Assembly: GCA_023397475.1 (NCBI GenBank) | Contig: JAEWUD010000022.1 | Span: forward strand, 124,001-188,000 | DNA from: Bacillota bacterium | GTDB lineage: Bacteria; Bacillota; Clostridia; Saccharofermentanales; Saccharofermentanaceae | Direction of reading: 5' to 3' | Length of the DNA: 64,000 bases | Shown here: one piece after another, positions 27,165-36,290 of the stretch | Layout of the letters: each line of letters begins with the position of its first letter | How positions within the stretch are numbered: position 1 is the first letter of the stretch | The notes under the pieces: model-generated | Seen by the model: the letters and a program-made list of their open reading frames with translations, nothing else | Databases searched by the model: none | Told to the model about the DNA's origin: nothing | Program-made: the position numbers and the translations under genes

Positions 27165-28019
27165 TTATCCCTCAGATATCGTTGCGATCGAATCCGGATC
27201 GACCGCGCGGAATAAACAACAAGAGAACGCGGTTTTCTTTGTGCTCTCGCAAAATCCGTCAATAGAGACCCTTGGATCATCTTCGCGAATGAAAAGATGG
27301 ACTTTCTCACCGTATTTGATCTCGGCGTGATAACAGATATCAATTCCAAGAATATCTCCCTGCTCCAGCGATTGCCGATGCGCCGCGTCGATACTCCACG
27401 CGACATATCGCGTGTTATTCACATGCAAGTTCCGATCGATTTCCGAGAAATCCGCATACTTAACAAGAGTTTGCGAAGCATACTCTCCCGAAGCCATCTC
27501 TTCTGCAGAATAAGTTGTACGAAGTTTTGGCGGCTCGAATGGGAGTACACCTACCGGATCAAATTGCGTCTTCTCTAATGAAAAAACATGATCCGGACGT
27601 ACGGGGCGATGTGAAATGCGGTCGGCAAGAATCCATATGGAGGTTGCTGCGCCGATCCGGTTCTTATTCTCATCCATAATAATAAAATCGCGGTGAAAGT
27701 ATAGCTTATCCGCGCCTCTTGACCATGTGTCAACGTGAACCTTTTCGCGCCAGGAAGGTAGTCTCTGCATTCGCACAGACATTCGAAGAAGAATCCAACA
27801 GTAATCCTCCCCGTCAAGCTTCTCAAAGCCCCAGCCATGTTCGGTTGCGTTGCATGAGGCTGCTTCTTGAAGCATCGAGAAAAGCGCGTTCATTTGGAGT
27901 CTGTCTCGATAGTCCGTATCGGTACCCATAACGGTGTACGTGTAGGTCTGTCGCAACTCCTGAGAACCGTTAACCGGTTTCGGTATAACGGTTGCATCAA
28001 GTGCTGATAAATCTTCCAT
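27165..28019 (-). CDS. Acyl-ACP thioesterase
   Basis: Hydrolyses acyl-ACP to free fatty acids, ending or diverting fatty-acid synthesis. The double hot-dog fold of the FatA/FatB-like bacterial family is seen in two halves: QMNALFSMLQEAASCNA with W-I-L-L-R-M-S-V, and the second half beginning near YADFSEIDRNLHVNNTRYV, where D, N and H form the usual active-site set. The frame has an upstream TTG at 28082 overlapping the MFS stop, but AAAGGA before the ATG at 28019 makes that the better start (284 residues); 28040 is also possible. Follows the MFS gene by 59 bases. Confidence 0.88.
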   Translation of the reverse strand: MEDLSALDATVIPKPVNGSQELRQTYTYTVMGTDTDYRDRLQMNALFSMLQEAASCNATEHGWGFEKLDGEDYCWILLRMSVRMQRLPSWREKVHVDTWSRGADKLYFHRDFIIMDENKNRIGAATSIWILADRISHRPVRPDHVFSLEKTQFDPVGVLPFEPPKLRTTYSAEEMASGEYASQTLVKYADFSEIDRNLHVNNTRYVAWSIDAAHRQSLEQGDILGIDICYHAEIKYGEKVHLFIREDDPRVSIDGFCESTKKTAFSCCLFRAVDPDSIATISEG

Positions 28020-28078
28020 GAGTAAGTCGGTTCCTTTCATGGTAAATATTAATGTTTCGAGGCCATCTAGCCAGGTGG

Positions 28079-29476
28079 TCAAGCTTTCGCAGACGACAGG
28101 TGCTTGCGTCCCGCGACCAATATGATAAATGCGACGATAAACAAAGCGGAAACACTCAAGATTCCAACCGCTGAGCTTCCGGACAGGCCGGCCAGAAGAG
28201 AATATAGAAATGGTCCGATAACGGCGGCAAATTTTCCGAAGATGTCGAAGAATCCAAAGAACTCGTTCGAGCGCTCCGGTGGTATCAATTTGCCGAAATA
28301 CGAGCGGGACAATGCCTGAATACCGCCCTGCACGGTTCCGACCAGGGCGGCCATCAACCAGAACAGGAGCTGCGAGGTGGATAACGCCGCCTGATACACG
28401 GTGCCTTTCAACGGATCAAGAACAAGAGCCTGCTCAATCGTGATTCCCATGTAGAATCCCACAAGACATATGATGATATACATGCATACGGCGAAAAGAA
28501 TCATTCGGATCGACCCGAATTTTTTCGCGAAGACACTGAACAGTAGCGAACACGGCACGGCAACAAATTGTGTGACAAGAAGTGCCAGAATCATGCCGGT
28601 GGTATCGAGTCCCAGCGTAGAACCATAAGCAGTCGCCATGTGGATGACGGTATTAACGCCATCGATATAGAAGAAATATGCGAGAATGAATACGAAAATC
28701 GAACGGTTTTTGAGGAGTTCTTTCGCTGTATGGAGAATGCTACGAAACGTATTCCTGACCAGTTCCTTCTTGGGGGTCTCCAGGAAATGAACCTGATGAA
28801 CATTCTTTAGAATCGGAATACTGAATACAGCCCACCAAACAGCTGTAATCACTACAGCGATCTTGACAGCGGACGCTGGATTCTCCTTGCCAAAGGCGGA
28901 TGTGACGATAAGTATGGACGCGATGAAAGGAATGGTACTTCCACCGATATAACCCAGCGCGTAGCCGGAGGATGAGACCCGATCCATACGATCCGGTGTG
29001 GTGACATCCGTCAGGAAGGAGTCGTAGAAGAGATTCGCTCCTGTAAAGCCAATGTAGGAAATCACGTATCCGACAAGCATCAACTGCCATTGGTCGAACA
29101 TGGCCATCGACAAGGTAAACAGTACTCCGATGATAAGAAAAGCTGAAAATAACTTCTTCTTCATCCCTTTGTAATCGCCAACGGCGCCGAGAATGGGTGC
29201 GGTTATCGCGACAAGCAACGTCGCGATGGACGTTCCATAACCCCACATCTGATCTCCGGAAACGCCCTGCGCCTTGCAGACCGATGCAAAGTAGATCGGG
29301 AAAATTGCCGCCATGATATTGGTAGCATACACAGAATTGGCCCAATCATAGAACATCCAACTCAATTCACGCAGTGTCAAACGGTTCTTCTTCGGTTTCA
29401 TATCACCGATCGTAAGATTCGAGGAATTATTTCCGGAATCATTCGTCGAGTACGCTTTGTCTTCTCTCCTTGACAC
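28079..29476 (-). CDS. MFS transporter, UMF1/Atg22 family
   Basis: 465 residues with about 12 membrane helices after a 40-residue polar N-terminus. SWMFYDWANSVYATNI at about residue 40 is the hallmark of the UMF1/Atg22-like branch of the major facilitator superfamily. GGIQALSRSYFGKLIPPER is the other typical segment. In yeast Atg22 exports amino acids from the vacuole; the bacterial substrates are not known. The start is GTG at 29476 with AGGAGG 7 bases before it. Between DUF6106 and the thioesterase in one run. Confidence 0.92.
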   Translation of the reverse strand: MSRREDKAYSTNDSGNNSSNLTIGDMKPKKNRLTLRELSWMFYDWANSVYATNIMAAIFPIYFASVCKAQGVSGDQMWGYGTSIATLLVAITAPILGAVGDYKGMKKKLFSAFLIIGVLFTLSMAMFDQWQLMLVGYVISYIGFTGANLFYDSFLTDVTTPDRMDRVSSSGYALGYIGGSTIPFIASILIVTSAFGKENPASAVKIAVVITAVWWAVFSIPILKNVHQVHFLETPKKELVRNTFRSILHTAKELLKNRSIFVFILAYFFYIDGVNTVIHMATAYGSTLGLDTTGMILALLVTQFVAVPCSLLFSVFAKKFGSIRMILFAVCMYIIICLVGFYMGITIEQALVLDPLKGTVYQAALSTSQLLFWLMAALVGTVQGGIQALSRSYFGKLIPPERSNEFFGFFDIFGKFAAVIGPFLYSLLAGLSGSSAVGILSVSALFIVAFIILVAGRKHLSSAKA

Positions 29477-29510
29477 GATGGTACCTCCTGATCAATATCG
29501 TTGCGATAAG

Positions 29511-30077
29511 TCAATGTCCGAGGTCGGTTCCGGAAGGATCTGTTTTAGAGGAAGATATTCTTTTGACAGCACGGGGATTGTATCTTCTCATGACCTGGAT
29601 CATTCGATCATCGAGTTCAATAAGAATCATCAAAGAACTTCCGCCTGATTTCGTCATGATAAACCAGTCGTCATCGGTAAAATTTCCGGATCGGACATCC
29701 AGATGCAAACATTTCTCAGAAAGGTATCGATCAAAATCATCATCAGCCATCGGAGCGGCAAAGGCAAAATCCTTACAGCTGCCGTCAAAGAGATTCTTCC
29801 GTCTCTTACGCGCGACTATGCGATCGATGGTGAGTAAATCATTTGTGAAACTGTACTCATATTCTTTCGACAGCCCGGTAATCATGCGATAAAGAAAATA
29901 AATTATACCGGGAGTCGCAATGATGGAGACAAGAAAAAGTGAAGGCTCAAACATCACCGGCAGGAGGAAAAATACAAGAGTCAAGGATAATCCCGACAAA
30001 ATCATGAGGACAATAAGGACGATATCAGAAGTTTGCTTCTTCCGCTTAACAATTTTCTCGACAAACATTTCCTGCAT
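29511..30077 (-). CDS. DUF6106-like small membrane protein
   Basis: 188 residues from the ATG at 30077, which follows GGAGAACTCT. The N-terminal MFVEKIVKRKKQTSD, two membrane helices (about 19-40 and 45-62) and the segment EYEYSFTNDLLTIDRIVARK match the DUF6106 pattern of Clostridia as I know it. The tail beyond residue 170 is polar and unconserved. The frame is open to 30188, but that would overlap the groEL terminator. Function unknown. A promoter lies just upstream. Confidence 0.8.
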   Translation of the reverse strand: MQEMFVEKIVKRKKQTSDIVLIVLMILSGLSLTLVFFLLPVMFEPSLFLVSIIATPGIIYFLYRMITGLSKEYEYSFTNDLLTIDRIVARKRRKNLFDGSCKDFAFAAPMADDDFDRYLSEKCLHLDVRSGNFTDDDWFIMTKSGGSSLMILIELDDRMIQVMRRYNPRAVKRISSSKTDPSGTDLGH

Positions 30078-30101
30078 AGAGTTCTCCAATTGTTTTCTTT
30101 C

Positions 30102-30130
30102 ATCATAACGTATATTCAATCGATTGGTAA
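30102..30130 (-). promoter_or_regulatory. Promoter for DUF6106-MFS-thioesterase
   Basis: Minus strand -35 TTACCA (30125-30130), 17-base spacer, -10 TATGAT (30102-30107). Confidence 0.55.
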
Positions 30131-30164
30131 CTGAAGCTCGAGAAATTTTCCAAATAATTACATT

Positions 30165-30204
30165 AAAAAGAGGCTGCCCTTTGTGCAAGGGACAGCCTCT
30201 TTTT
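30165..30204 (-). terminator. Terminator after groESL
   Basis: Long stem AAAAAGAGGCTG / CAGCCTCTTTTT, continued by AGGG / CCCT pairs across a single mismatch, loop of seven bases. On the minus strand it ends in TTTTT. A-rich and T-rich sides would allow termination in both directions. Confidence 0.9.
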
Positions 30205-30220
30205 CGAATAATTATTTACA

Positions 30221-31837
30221 TTAATACATACCGGCTCCGGGATTCGGCATCGGGGCTTCCGGCTGAGGAATGTCACATACAACCGCTTCTGTCGTAAGCA
30301 GAACTGCGGAAACGGACGCGGCATTCTGCAGGGCCGAACGTGTAACCTTGGCCGGGTCGACAATTCCTGCCTCTACCATGTCAACGTATGTCTCTTTGAG
30401 CGCGTCAAACCCGTGTCCAACCGGAGACTTCTTGACGTTCTCGCAGATAACGCTACCATCAAGTCCCGCATTCGTCGCGATCTGACGAACCGGCTCTTCA
30501 AGAGCCTTAGCAACGATGCGAATGCCCGTGAGCACATCGCCGGTATGGTTCGGCATCAATGCCTGAACATCAGGAAGTGCGTTAATATATGCGGTTCCGC
30601 CACCGGGAACGATGCCTTCTTCGACAGCTGCACGTGTCGCCGCGAGAGCATCTTCAATGCGAAGCTTCTTCTCCTTCATCTCCGTCTCCGTTGCGGCTCC
30701 AACCTTGATGACCGCTACGCCGCCGGAGAGCTTCGCAAGACGTTCCTGAAGCTTCTCTTTATCAAACTCTGACGTTGTCTCTTCGATCTGATTGCGAATC
30801 TGTGAGACACGAGACTTGATCTCGTCCTCAGATCCCGCGCCGTCGACAACAATTGTCAGTTCTTTCTGGACCTTAACCTGACGAGCGCGGCCGAGCTGAT
30901 CGACGGTCGTTTCCTTAAGTTCCAGACCGAGATCTTCTGTGATAACCGTACCGCCGGTAAGAATCGCAATATCCTGAAGCATTGCTTTTCTTCTGTCGCC
31001 GAAACCGGGTGCCTTGACGCCGACACAAGTAAATGTTCCGCGAAGCTTGTTTACGATAAGCGTAGCAAGGGCTTCGCCTTCAATGTCTTCCGCGATGATG
31101 AGGAGTTTCTTACCCTGCTGAACTACCTTCTCAAGAAGAGGCAGCACATCCTGGATATTGTTGATCTTCTTGTCTGTGATGAGGATGTACGGATCATCCA
31201 AAACCGCTTCCATCTTGTCCATGTCAGTACACATGTACGAAGAAACATAACCGCGATCAAACTGCATGCCCTCGACAACTTCAAGCTCGGTGCCCATGGT
31301 CTTCGACTCTTCTACTGTGATGACACCGTCCGCCGAAACCATTTCCATCGCTTTGGAAATAAGTTCGCCGATATAATCATCACCCGCAGAAATTGCGGCT
31401 ACACGAGCGATATCCTTGGAACCGTCCACCGGTTTTGCTTCGCGCTTGATTCCATCAACCGCAGCCTCTACGGCAAGCTGGATACCCTTGCGAAGGATAA
31501 TCGGATTCGCACCTGCAGCAATGTTCTTCATTCCTTCGCGGATCATCGCCTGGGCCAGAAGTGTTGCTGTCGTAGTTCCGTCACCGGCAACATCGTTTGT
31601 CTTCGACGCGACCTCTTTGACAAGCTGAGCTCCGGCATTCTCGAAACGATCCTCGAGTTCAATCTCTTTGGCGATCGTAACGCCGTCGTTTGTAATCAAA
31701 GGCGCACCGTACTTCTTATCGAGAACAACATTTCTTCCCTTCGGTCCGAGAGTGATTCGAACCGTGTCGGCAACTTTGTTCACGCCAATTTCCATGGAGC
31801 GGCGTGCATCCTCTGCATATTTAAGTTCCTTAGCCAT
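30221..31837 (-). CDS. groL: Chaperonin GroEL (60 kDa)
   Basis: 538 residues, cytosolic chaperonin that folds proteins inside the GroEL-GroES cage. ATP-site segments LGPKGRNVVLDKKYG and DGVTIAKEIELED in the first 60 residues, and DGTTTATLLAQAM near 86; GIVPGGGTAYI near 410. The C-terminal tail is short (PNPGAGMY) and lacks the usual GGM repeats. AGGAGG precedes the ATG. Co-transcribed with groS from a promoter controlled through CIRCE. Confidence 0.98.
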   Translation of the reverse strand: MAKELKYAEDARRSMEIGVNKVADTVRITLGPKGRNVVLDKKYGAPLITNDGVTIAKEIELEDRFENAGAQLVKEVASKTNDVAGDGTTTATLLAQAMIREGMKNIAAGANPIILRKGIQLAVEAAVDGIKREAKPVDGSKDIARVAAISAGDDYIGELISKAMEMVSADGVITVEESKTMGTELEVVEGMQFDRGYVSSYMCTDMDKMEAVLDDPYILITDKKINNIQDVLPLLEKVVQQGKKLLIIAEDIEGEALATLIVNKLRGTFTCVGVKAPGFGDRRKAMLQDIAILTGGTVITEDLGLELKETTVDQLGRARQVKVQKELTIVVDGAGSEDEIKSRVSQIRNQIEETTSEFDKEKLQERLAKLSGGVAVIKVGAATETEMKEKKLRIEDALAATRAAVEEGIVPGGGTAYINALPDVQALMPNHTGDVLTGIRIVAKALEEPVRQIATNAGLDGSVICENVKKSPVGHGFDALKETYVDMVEAGIVDPAKVTRSALQNAASVSAVLLTTEAVVCDIPQPEAPMPNPGAGMY

Positions 31838-31867
31838 ATGTCATGTACCTCCTATACGTTTCTTGAA

Positions 31868-32152
31868 TTATTCAACGATTGCGAGGATATCGCTCTGACG
31901 AAGAATCGTGTAATCAACATTGTCAATCTTGACTTCCGTTCCCGCATACTTGCTGATCAAAACACGATCACCGACAGATACCGACATTGTGATCTCCTTA
32001 CCGTCCACGATTCCGCCGGGTCCGACGGCAACGATCTCGGCAACCTGTGGCTTCTCCTTCGCCGTACCGGGAAGGACGATTCCGCTCTTGGTTGTCTCGA
32101 CAGCTTCGATCATCTTAATAACTACTCTGTCGCTAAGTGGTTTGATTGTCAT
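31868..32152 (-). CDS. groS: Co-chaperonin GroES (10 kDa)
   Basis: 94 residues; starts TIKPLSDRVVIK and carries the mobile loop ETTKSGIVLPGTAKEKPQ, which contacts GroEL. GGGAGG precedes the ATG. First gene of the groS-groL pair, 30 bases before groL. Confidence 0.98.
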   Translation of the reverse strand: MTIKPLSDRVVIKMIEAVETTKSGIVLPGTAKEKPQVAEIVAVGPGGIVDGKEITMSVSVGDRVLISKYAGTEVKIDNVDYTILRQSDILAIVE

Positions 32153-32185
32153 ACAAAAAACCTCCCTTATATCTGGTAAAATATC

Positions 32186-32212
32186 TTAGCACTCACAGAT
32201 TGCGAGTGCTAA
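32186..32212 (-). promoter_or_regulatory. CIRCE operator (HrcA site)
   Basis: Perfect match to the consensus: TTAGCACTC, nine bases, GAGTGCTAA. It lies about ten bases downstream of the -10 box and before groS, the standard position, so groESL should be repressed by HrcA and induced by heat or misfolded protein. hrcA itself is not in the window. Confidence 0.98.
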
Positions 32213-32222
32213 TTCCTTCCTA

Positions 32223-32251
32223 AATATATGGCATATGCCCGCTCATGTCAA
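32223..32251 (-). promoter_or_regulatory. Sigma-A promoter for groESL
   Basis: Minus strand -35 TTGACA (32246-32251), 17-base spacer, -10 TATATT (32223-32228), directly upstream of CIRCE. Confidence 0.92.
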
Positions 32252-32298
32252 TACCTGAACGGGCAAATGTCAAAATTAGTCAAAGTCAGTTTTTGAGA

Positions 32299-33750
32299 TT
32301 ATCCGGCAGGGGCCGGCTCCTCTGAAGGTATAGGCGTAGGTGTCGCTACAGGAGCTTGAGGAATAACAGGAACAGGGTCGAACTTGAAGGTCTCTCCGAA
32401 GATAAACTGCTGAATCAACGGGATCATACCATTCCAATTCGGTCGTATACTCCATTCGCCATTTTCGCGAAAATCATAATACATTCCTTCGACGGAGTAA
32501 CCTTCAACCGGTATCTGAAGATAGGTCAATTCGGTCGAAGTCAGCATCGGCAACAGCGTAAAAGCATACTGTTCAATCTTCTCTTTCGGAATATTGGTAC
32601 AAACTTCGCCGAGAATCTCCGCGAGAACATCGGTCTTCCCCGTGAAACTCATCTGCATGAAGGAATCCAGAAGTGCCTGAAGGACCTCAACCTGACGCTT
32701 AGACCGGTCATAATCGCCGTTACCTACATGACGAATTCGCGCATAGGCGACAGCTTGCCGACCATTCAACCGTAAGTTGCCGGTCTGATAGATCTTATTA
32801 TCGTCGGCATTCGCACCGAAAATAACATTCTGTTCGGCAATCAGTTCGTTCAAACCACCCTCTGGGTTGGTTCGTTCAGATTCAGAAACATTGACCGTAA
32901 CACCACCAACCGCATCAATAATCTTCTCCATATGGCGGAAATTCACATAGGCATATTCTTCCAAATCAATTCGAAGGTGTTGCTCGATGACTGTGCGAAG
33001 CAATTGCGGGCCGCCATAATTCATCGCTGCATTAATCTTCATCGGGTCCGTATGACCGGGAACATATACCATAGAGTCTCGTTGAATTGAAGTCAGTTTC
33101 ATGGAAGCGTCGTTCTCGTTGATCGTGAGAATCATGATAATATCGGCAAGGTTTCCGGAACCATCATCCGAATATCCCTTGCTTCGACTGTCGATTCCAA
33201 TGAGTAAGATATTATGAATACCCTCGAAAGTCGGAATCGGTTCTTTGGTTGTTTCCGTTACTACATCCGAAAGATATACGACAGAACTCTCATCATTAAT
33301 AATTGTCGGGTTCGTATCATCCGGAATGATCTGGATCTGGTTAAGAAGATGTTGGGCCTCAAAATACGCCAGGGTTCCTGCCGTCAATGAGACACCGAGA
33401 ACGACGATTAACGCTCCGATGAGAATCTTCTTCCAAAGCTTCATGCTCTTGCGCTTCTTCGGCCTTGAATTCGGGTCTGCTCGCATAGACGTCTCAGGAC
33501 GTCGGACGCCGGACGCCGCAACGGACCGAACAGGCGTTGTAGCGCGCTCGCTCCTGTAGTTCTGGCCATCTCCCTTTGGAGTGCGTCCTTTCGAAACAGC
33601 TTTCTGCGAATGATTACGAGAATTCATGAGGATCCCTGGGGAAGAAGTATCTTCATATTGTTGCGCACGAGAGTCAGTGACCTGCTCTTCTTGAAGAAGT
33701 GCCTCAAGCGGGAAATCTGGCTTGCGAACTGTCGGTCTGTGTCTTTTCAT
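32299..33750 (-). CDS. LytR-CpsA-Psr (LCP) family protein
   Basis: Membrane enzyme that attaches polymers such as teichoic acids or capsule from a lipid carrier to peptidoglycan, on the outer face of the membrane. 483 residues: a basic, disordered cytoplasmic N-terminus of about 105 residues, one membrane helix (KKILIGALIVVLGVSLTAGT), an accessory region, then the LCP domain with LIGIDSRSKGYSDD, LADIIMILTIN, SIQRDSMVYVPG and ARIRHVGNGDYDRSKRQ, the arginines and aspartates of the active site. It ends in a Pro-rich tail. The ribosome site GGGAGG is 27 bases before the ATG with a hairpin between (33751-33783). Divergent from the two-component pair. Confidence 0.94.
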   Translation of the reverse strand: MKRHRPTVRKPDFPLEALLQEEQVTDSRAQQYEDTSSPGILMNSRNHSQKAVSKGRTPKGDGQNYRSERATTPVRSVAASGVRRPETSMRADPNSRPKKRKSMKLWKKILIGALIVVLGVSLTAGTLAYFEAQHLLNQIQIIPDDTNPTIINDESSVVYLSDVVTETTKEPIPTFEGIHNILLIGIDSRSKGYSDDGSGNLADIIMILTINENDASMKLTSIQRDSMVYVPGHTDPMKINAAMNYGGPQLLRTVIEQHLRIDLEEYAYVNFRHMEKIIDAVGGVTVNVSESERTNPEGGLNELIAEQNVIFGANADDNKIYQTGNLRLNGRQAVAYARIRHVGNGDYDRSKRQVEVLQALLDSFMQMSFTGKTDVLAEILGEVCTNIPKEKIEQYAFTLLPMLTSTELTYLQIPVEGYSVEGMYYDFRENGEWSIRPNWNGMIPLIQQFIFGETFKFDPVPVIPQAPVATPTPIPSEEPAPAG

Positions 33751-33783
33751 TGAGATCTTGCCGTCGAAAGACGACAGCCTCCC
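33751..33783 (-). promoter_or_regulatory. Ribosome site separated from the LCP ATG by a hairpin
   Basis: Minus strand GGGAGG (33778-33783), one base, a 7-pair stem TGTCGTC / GACGGCA (one G-T pair) with loop TTTC (33759-33776), then eight bases to the ATG. No closer ribosome site is present. Same layout as at 17431-17467. Confidence 0.5.
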
Positions 33784-33958
33784 TTCTTCTATCAGACATT
33801 TACGAATATATATCAGAAGAAATAATCATCTGAATTTCTTTAGATTATTGAATCCACAAGATAATAACATATCTGAATACGAAAAGAAAGATACGCACGC
33901 ACTGAGTGACAATTCTGAAATAATCATGTCTCATGAAGTATAATAGATACAAAGGTCG
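33784..33958. other. AT-rich divergent intergenic region
   Basis: Most of the 321 bases between the LCP gene and the response regulator. It must contain the LCP promoter; a minus-strand TATTAT with a weak TTTCTT 17 bases upstream is the best I can see. A plus-strand TATAAT is at 33939-33944 with no good -35. No ORF is supported. Confidence 0.35.
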
Positions 33959-34005
33959 TTTTCACACAGAATACAGAATCACGTACGATTTTCACTAGTT
34001 TTCAC
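33959..34005 (+). repeat. TTTTCAC direct repeats upstream of the response regulator
   Basis: Three exact copies of TTTTCAC start at 33959, 33989 and 33999, with a partial fourth (TTTTCAT) at 34052. Spacings of 30 and 10 bases put them on one face of the helix. They lie upstream of a -10-like TATAGA (34040-34045) with no -35 match, the arrangement expected for an OmpR-type activator binding its own promoter. Confidence 0.45.
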
Positions 34006-34071
34006 GCAATTCCTGATCTGAAACCGCATAACATGTAGGTATAGACATACGTTTTCATTCTGGGAGGTAAT

Positions 34072-34806
34072 ATGAATAAGTCAATTTATATAGCAGATGA
34101 TGACGCGAATATTCGTCATCTTGTACTTACATTTCTGGAGCGAGAAGGTTACCAGGTTACAGGATTTATGGACGGCGAATCCTTATTGCGACATTTTTCG
34201 ACGAATCCTGCGGATCTTGTGATTCTTGATGTGATGATGCCCGGCCGTGACGGATTCTTCATTTGCAGCGACCTTCGGAAGATCAGTGATGTACCAATCA
34301 TTATGCTTACGGCCAGAGACAGCGACGCTGACTACATTGCCGGATTATCACTCGGCAGCGATGATTATTTCACCAAACCGTTCAGCCCCGTGAAACTCGT
34401 CACCAAAGTAAAGGCTATCTTCCGCCGGATGGAGTCAGAGAAGAGCTCGAAGAGCTCTGATGATCGTTTGGTATTTGAAGATATTTCAATAATATCGAAA
34501 ACAAAGACAGCCCTATGTGGCAACGAGGACCTTTTATTGACACCGAATGAATTCTCTCTTCTGTCGTATCTGATGATCAATCAAGATCGTGCTGTCTCGC
34601 GTGCCGAGCTTCTCGACCGCATATGGGGATACGAGACGGAGGTTGAGACCAGAGTTGCGGATGATACCGTGAAACGGCTTCGCAAGAAGCTCGTAAAGTC
34701 TCGCGTTGTGATTAAGACCGTTTGGGGTTATGGATTCCGATTGAAGGCCGTGTCGGATGAGGATCCGGACGCAGAAATGAACGAAGGAGACGAGATCAAG
34801 GCATGA
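34072..34806 (+). CDS. OmpR-family response regulator
   Basis: 244 residues. Receiver domain with acidic pocket IADDDAN (residues 6-12), phospho-acceptor Asp in LVILDVMMPG at about 54, and Thr/Lys switch residues in LTARD and FTKPF. The C-terminal winged helix (LTPNEFSLLSYL, then SRAELLDRIWGYETEVETR and VAD-DTVKRLRKKL) is the OmpR/PhoB type. GGGAGG precedes the ATG. The stop overlaps the kinase start (ATGA). Confidence 0.95.
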   Translation: MNKSIYIADDDANIRHLVLTFLEREGYQVTGFMDGESLLRHFSTNPADLVILDVMMPGRDGFFICSDLRKISDVPIIMLTARDSDADYIAGLSLGSDDYFTKPFSPVKLVTKVKAIFRRMESEKSSKSSDDRLVFEDISIISKTKTALCGNEDLLLTPNEFSLLSYLMINQDRAVSRAELLDRIWGYETEVETRVADDTVKRLRKKLVKSRVVIKTVWGYGFRLKAVSDEDPDAEMNEGDEIKA

Positions 34807-36290
34807 AGAAGCTGAAGATTGGACTTCGCCTTCACATTTTTCTGGCATTTCTCCTTGTTTTTGTATTATCTTTTGGACTGATTATTCTCTCCTTCAATCT
34901 GGTTCTTCAGAATTATATCAACAGTGACGCGACAACAAAGATACGGGATGCGATCGTCACCGCAAGTTCTCTTGCGGAGAAACGAAATCTGGAGAAAGAC
35001 ATCTTCATGCCGGTCAACGAGACGGCGGCCGATCTTCTGGTTCGGCAGCTGGTTCGTCCATTAACCAGTACATCTGAAGTTTATGCAGCTTTGATATCGG
35101 AATCTTACGCAATTGAATATCCGAAATACACAGATTCCATCAAAGAGCGTTCGATGGTTCAGGATATCGTACGACAGTTAAAACGTTTGCAAATATCTTC
35201 CGGCAAATCCGTTGTTCACATCATGAAGACCGAAAACAATTCGACTTATTATGTTTCATTGGTCGAGGTAAAGATTACCTATCCGGATCCTAACGCTGAT
35301 TCGACGCCGTTATATTTGTTGCTTTACTTTGATGCCACACCGTTTCTCCTGTTTGCGGAACGCGTCAACGCCTTTCTGATTATTGTCCTCTTAACGGCGC
35401 TTCTTCTTACTTTGATAACATCACTTATTGTTTCCAACAGCATTATTCGATCTGTTAAGAAACTCACATTGTTTGCCGTAAGGATTGGTTCGGGCATGTA
35501 TCAGCGCGAGAATTTTCAATTTTTTGACAGAGAACTGGATACTCTTGCAATTAATATGAATACCATGGCGGAGAAGATCGAACAAGCCGACCAAGATCAG
35601 AAGACGTTTTTTCAGAATGCTTCGCATGAATTGCGAACACCGTTGATGTCCATTCAGGGATATGCGGAAGGCATTAAGTATGATGTGTTTGACGACAAGG
35701 AGAATGCTTCCGACATCATAATATCTGAAGCGCAAAGACTTACGCAAATGGTCGAGAATTTACTTACCATTTCAAGACTTGACACTGCGGCGGCAGGCAG
35801 GAACCAGATCCCGAAGAGCATTGTTGACTTGCGAGAACTGATGGAATCTGTGGTTGAGAATATGCGTGGGAGTGCTTTCATCGCGAAGAAATCGATTCTG
35901 TTTGATCTTCCATCCTCTCCGGTTTATTTATTGGCTAATGAGAATGATCTATCTCGAGCATTTGAGAATATTATTGCCAATGGTATCCGTTATTGCTCAT
36001 CTACGGTTACTGTGGCCTTCAAACGCAATGGATCGGATCAGGTAATCGTTGAGATTTCGGATGATGGTCCTGGAATTCCCGAGTCCCTTCTTCCCTGTAT
36101 CTTCGACAGATTCTCCAAGGGAGACGGCGGAAAACATGGAATCGGACTGGCACTCGTTCGCGCAATCGTGAAAGAACACTCCGGTAACGTTACTGCAGGT
36201 AATCTTCCGGATCAAAAAGGTGCCGTATTCGCAATTACCCTTCCTACTATTCGAGAAATTCTTCCCAAACGGCAAAATACTTCCGAATAA
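34803..36290 (+). CDS. Sensor histidine kinase
   Basis: 495 residues. Membrane helices at about 10-32 and 180-205 bracket an outer sensing domain of about 150 residues with no recognised family. A HAMP region follows, then the H-box FFQNASHELRTPL (His at about 268), N-box RAFENIIANGIRY, DDGPGIPE and the G2 box GGKHGIGLALV. Class I kinase paired with the preceding regulator. The signal is unknown, but the adjacent divergent LCP gene suggests the cell envelope. Its TAA stop lies in the loop of the terminator hairpin. Confidence 0.94.
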   Translation: MKKLKIGLRLHIFLAFLLVFVLSFGLIILSFNLVLQNYINSDATTKIRDAIVTASSLAEKRNLEKDIFMPVNETAADLLVRQLVRPLTSTSEVYAALISESYAIEYPKYTDSIKERSMVQDIVRQLKRLQISSGKSVVHIMKTENNSTYYVSLVEVKITYPDPNADSTPLYLLLYFDATPFLLFAERVNAFLIIVLLTALLLTLITSLIVSNSIIRSVKKLTLFAVRIGSGMYQRENFQFFDRELDTLAINMNTMAEKIEQADQDQKTFFQNASHELRTPLMSIQGYAEGIKYDVFDDKENASDIIISEAQRLTQMVENLLTISRLDTAAAGRNQIPKSIVDLRELMESVVENMRGSAFIAKKSILFDLPSSPVYLLANENDLSRAFENIIANGIRYCSSTVTVAFKRNGSDQVIVEISDDGPGIPESLLPCIFDRFSKGDGGKHGIGLALVRAIVKEHSGNVTAGNLPDQKGAVFAITLPTIREILPKRQNTSE

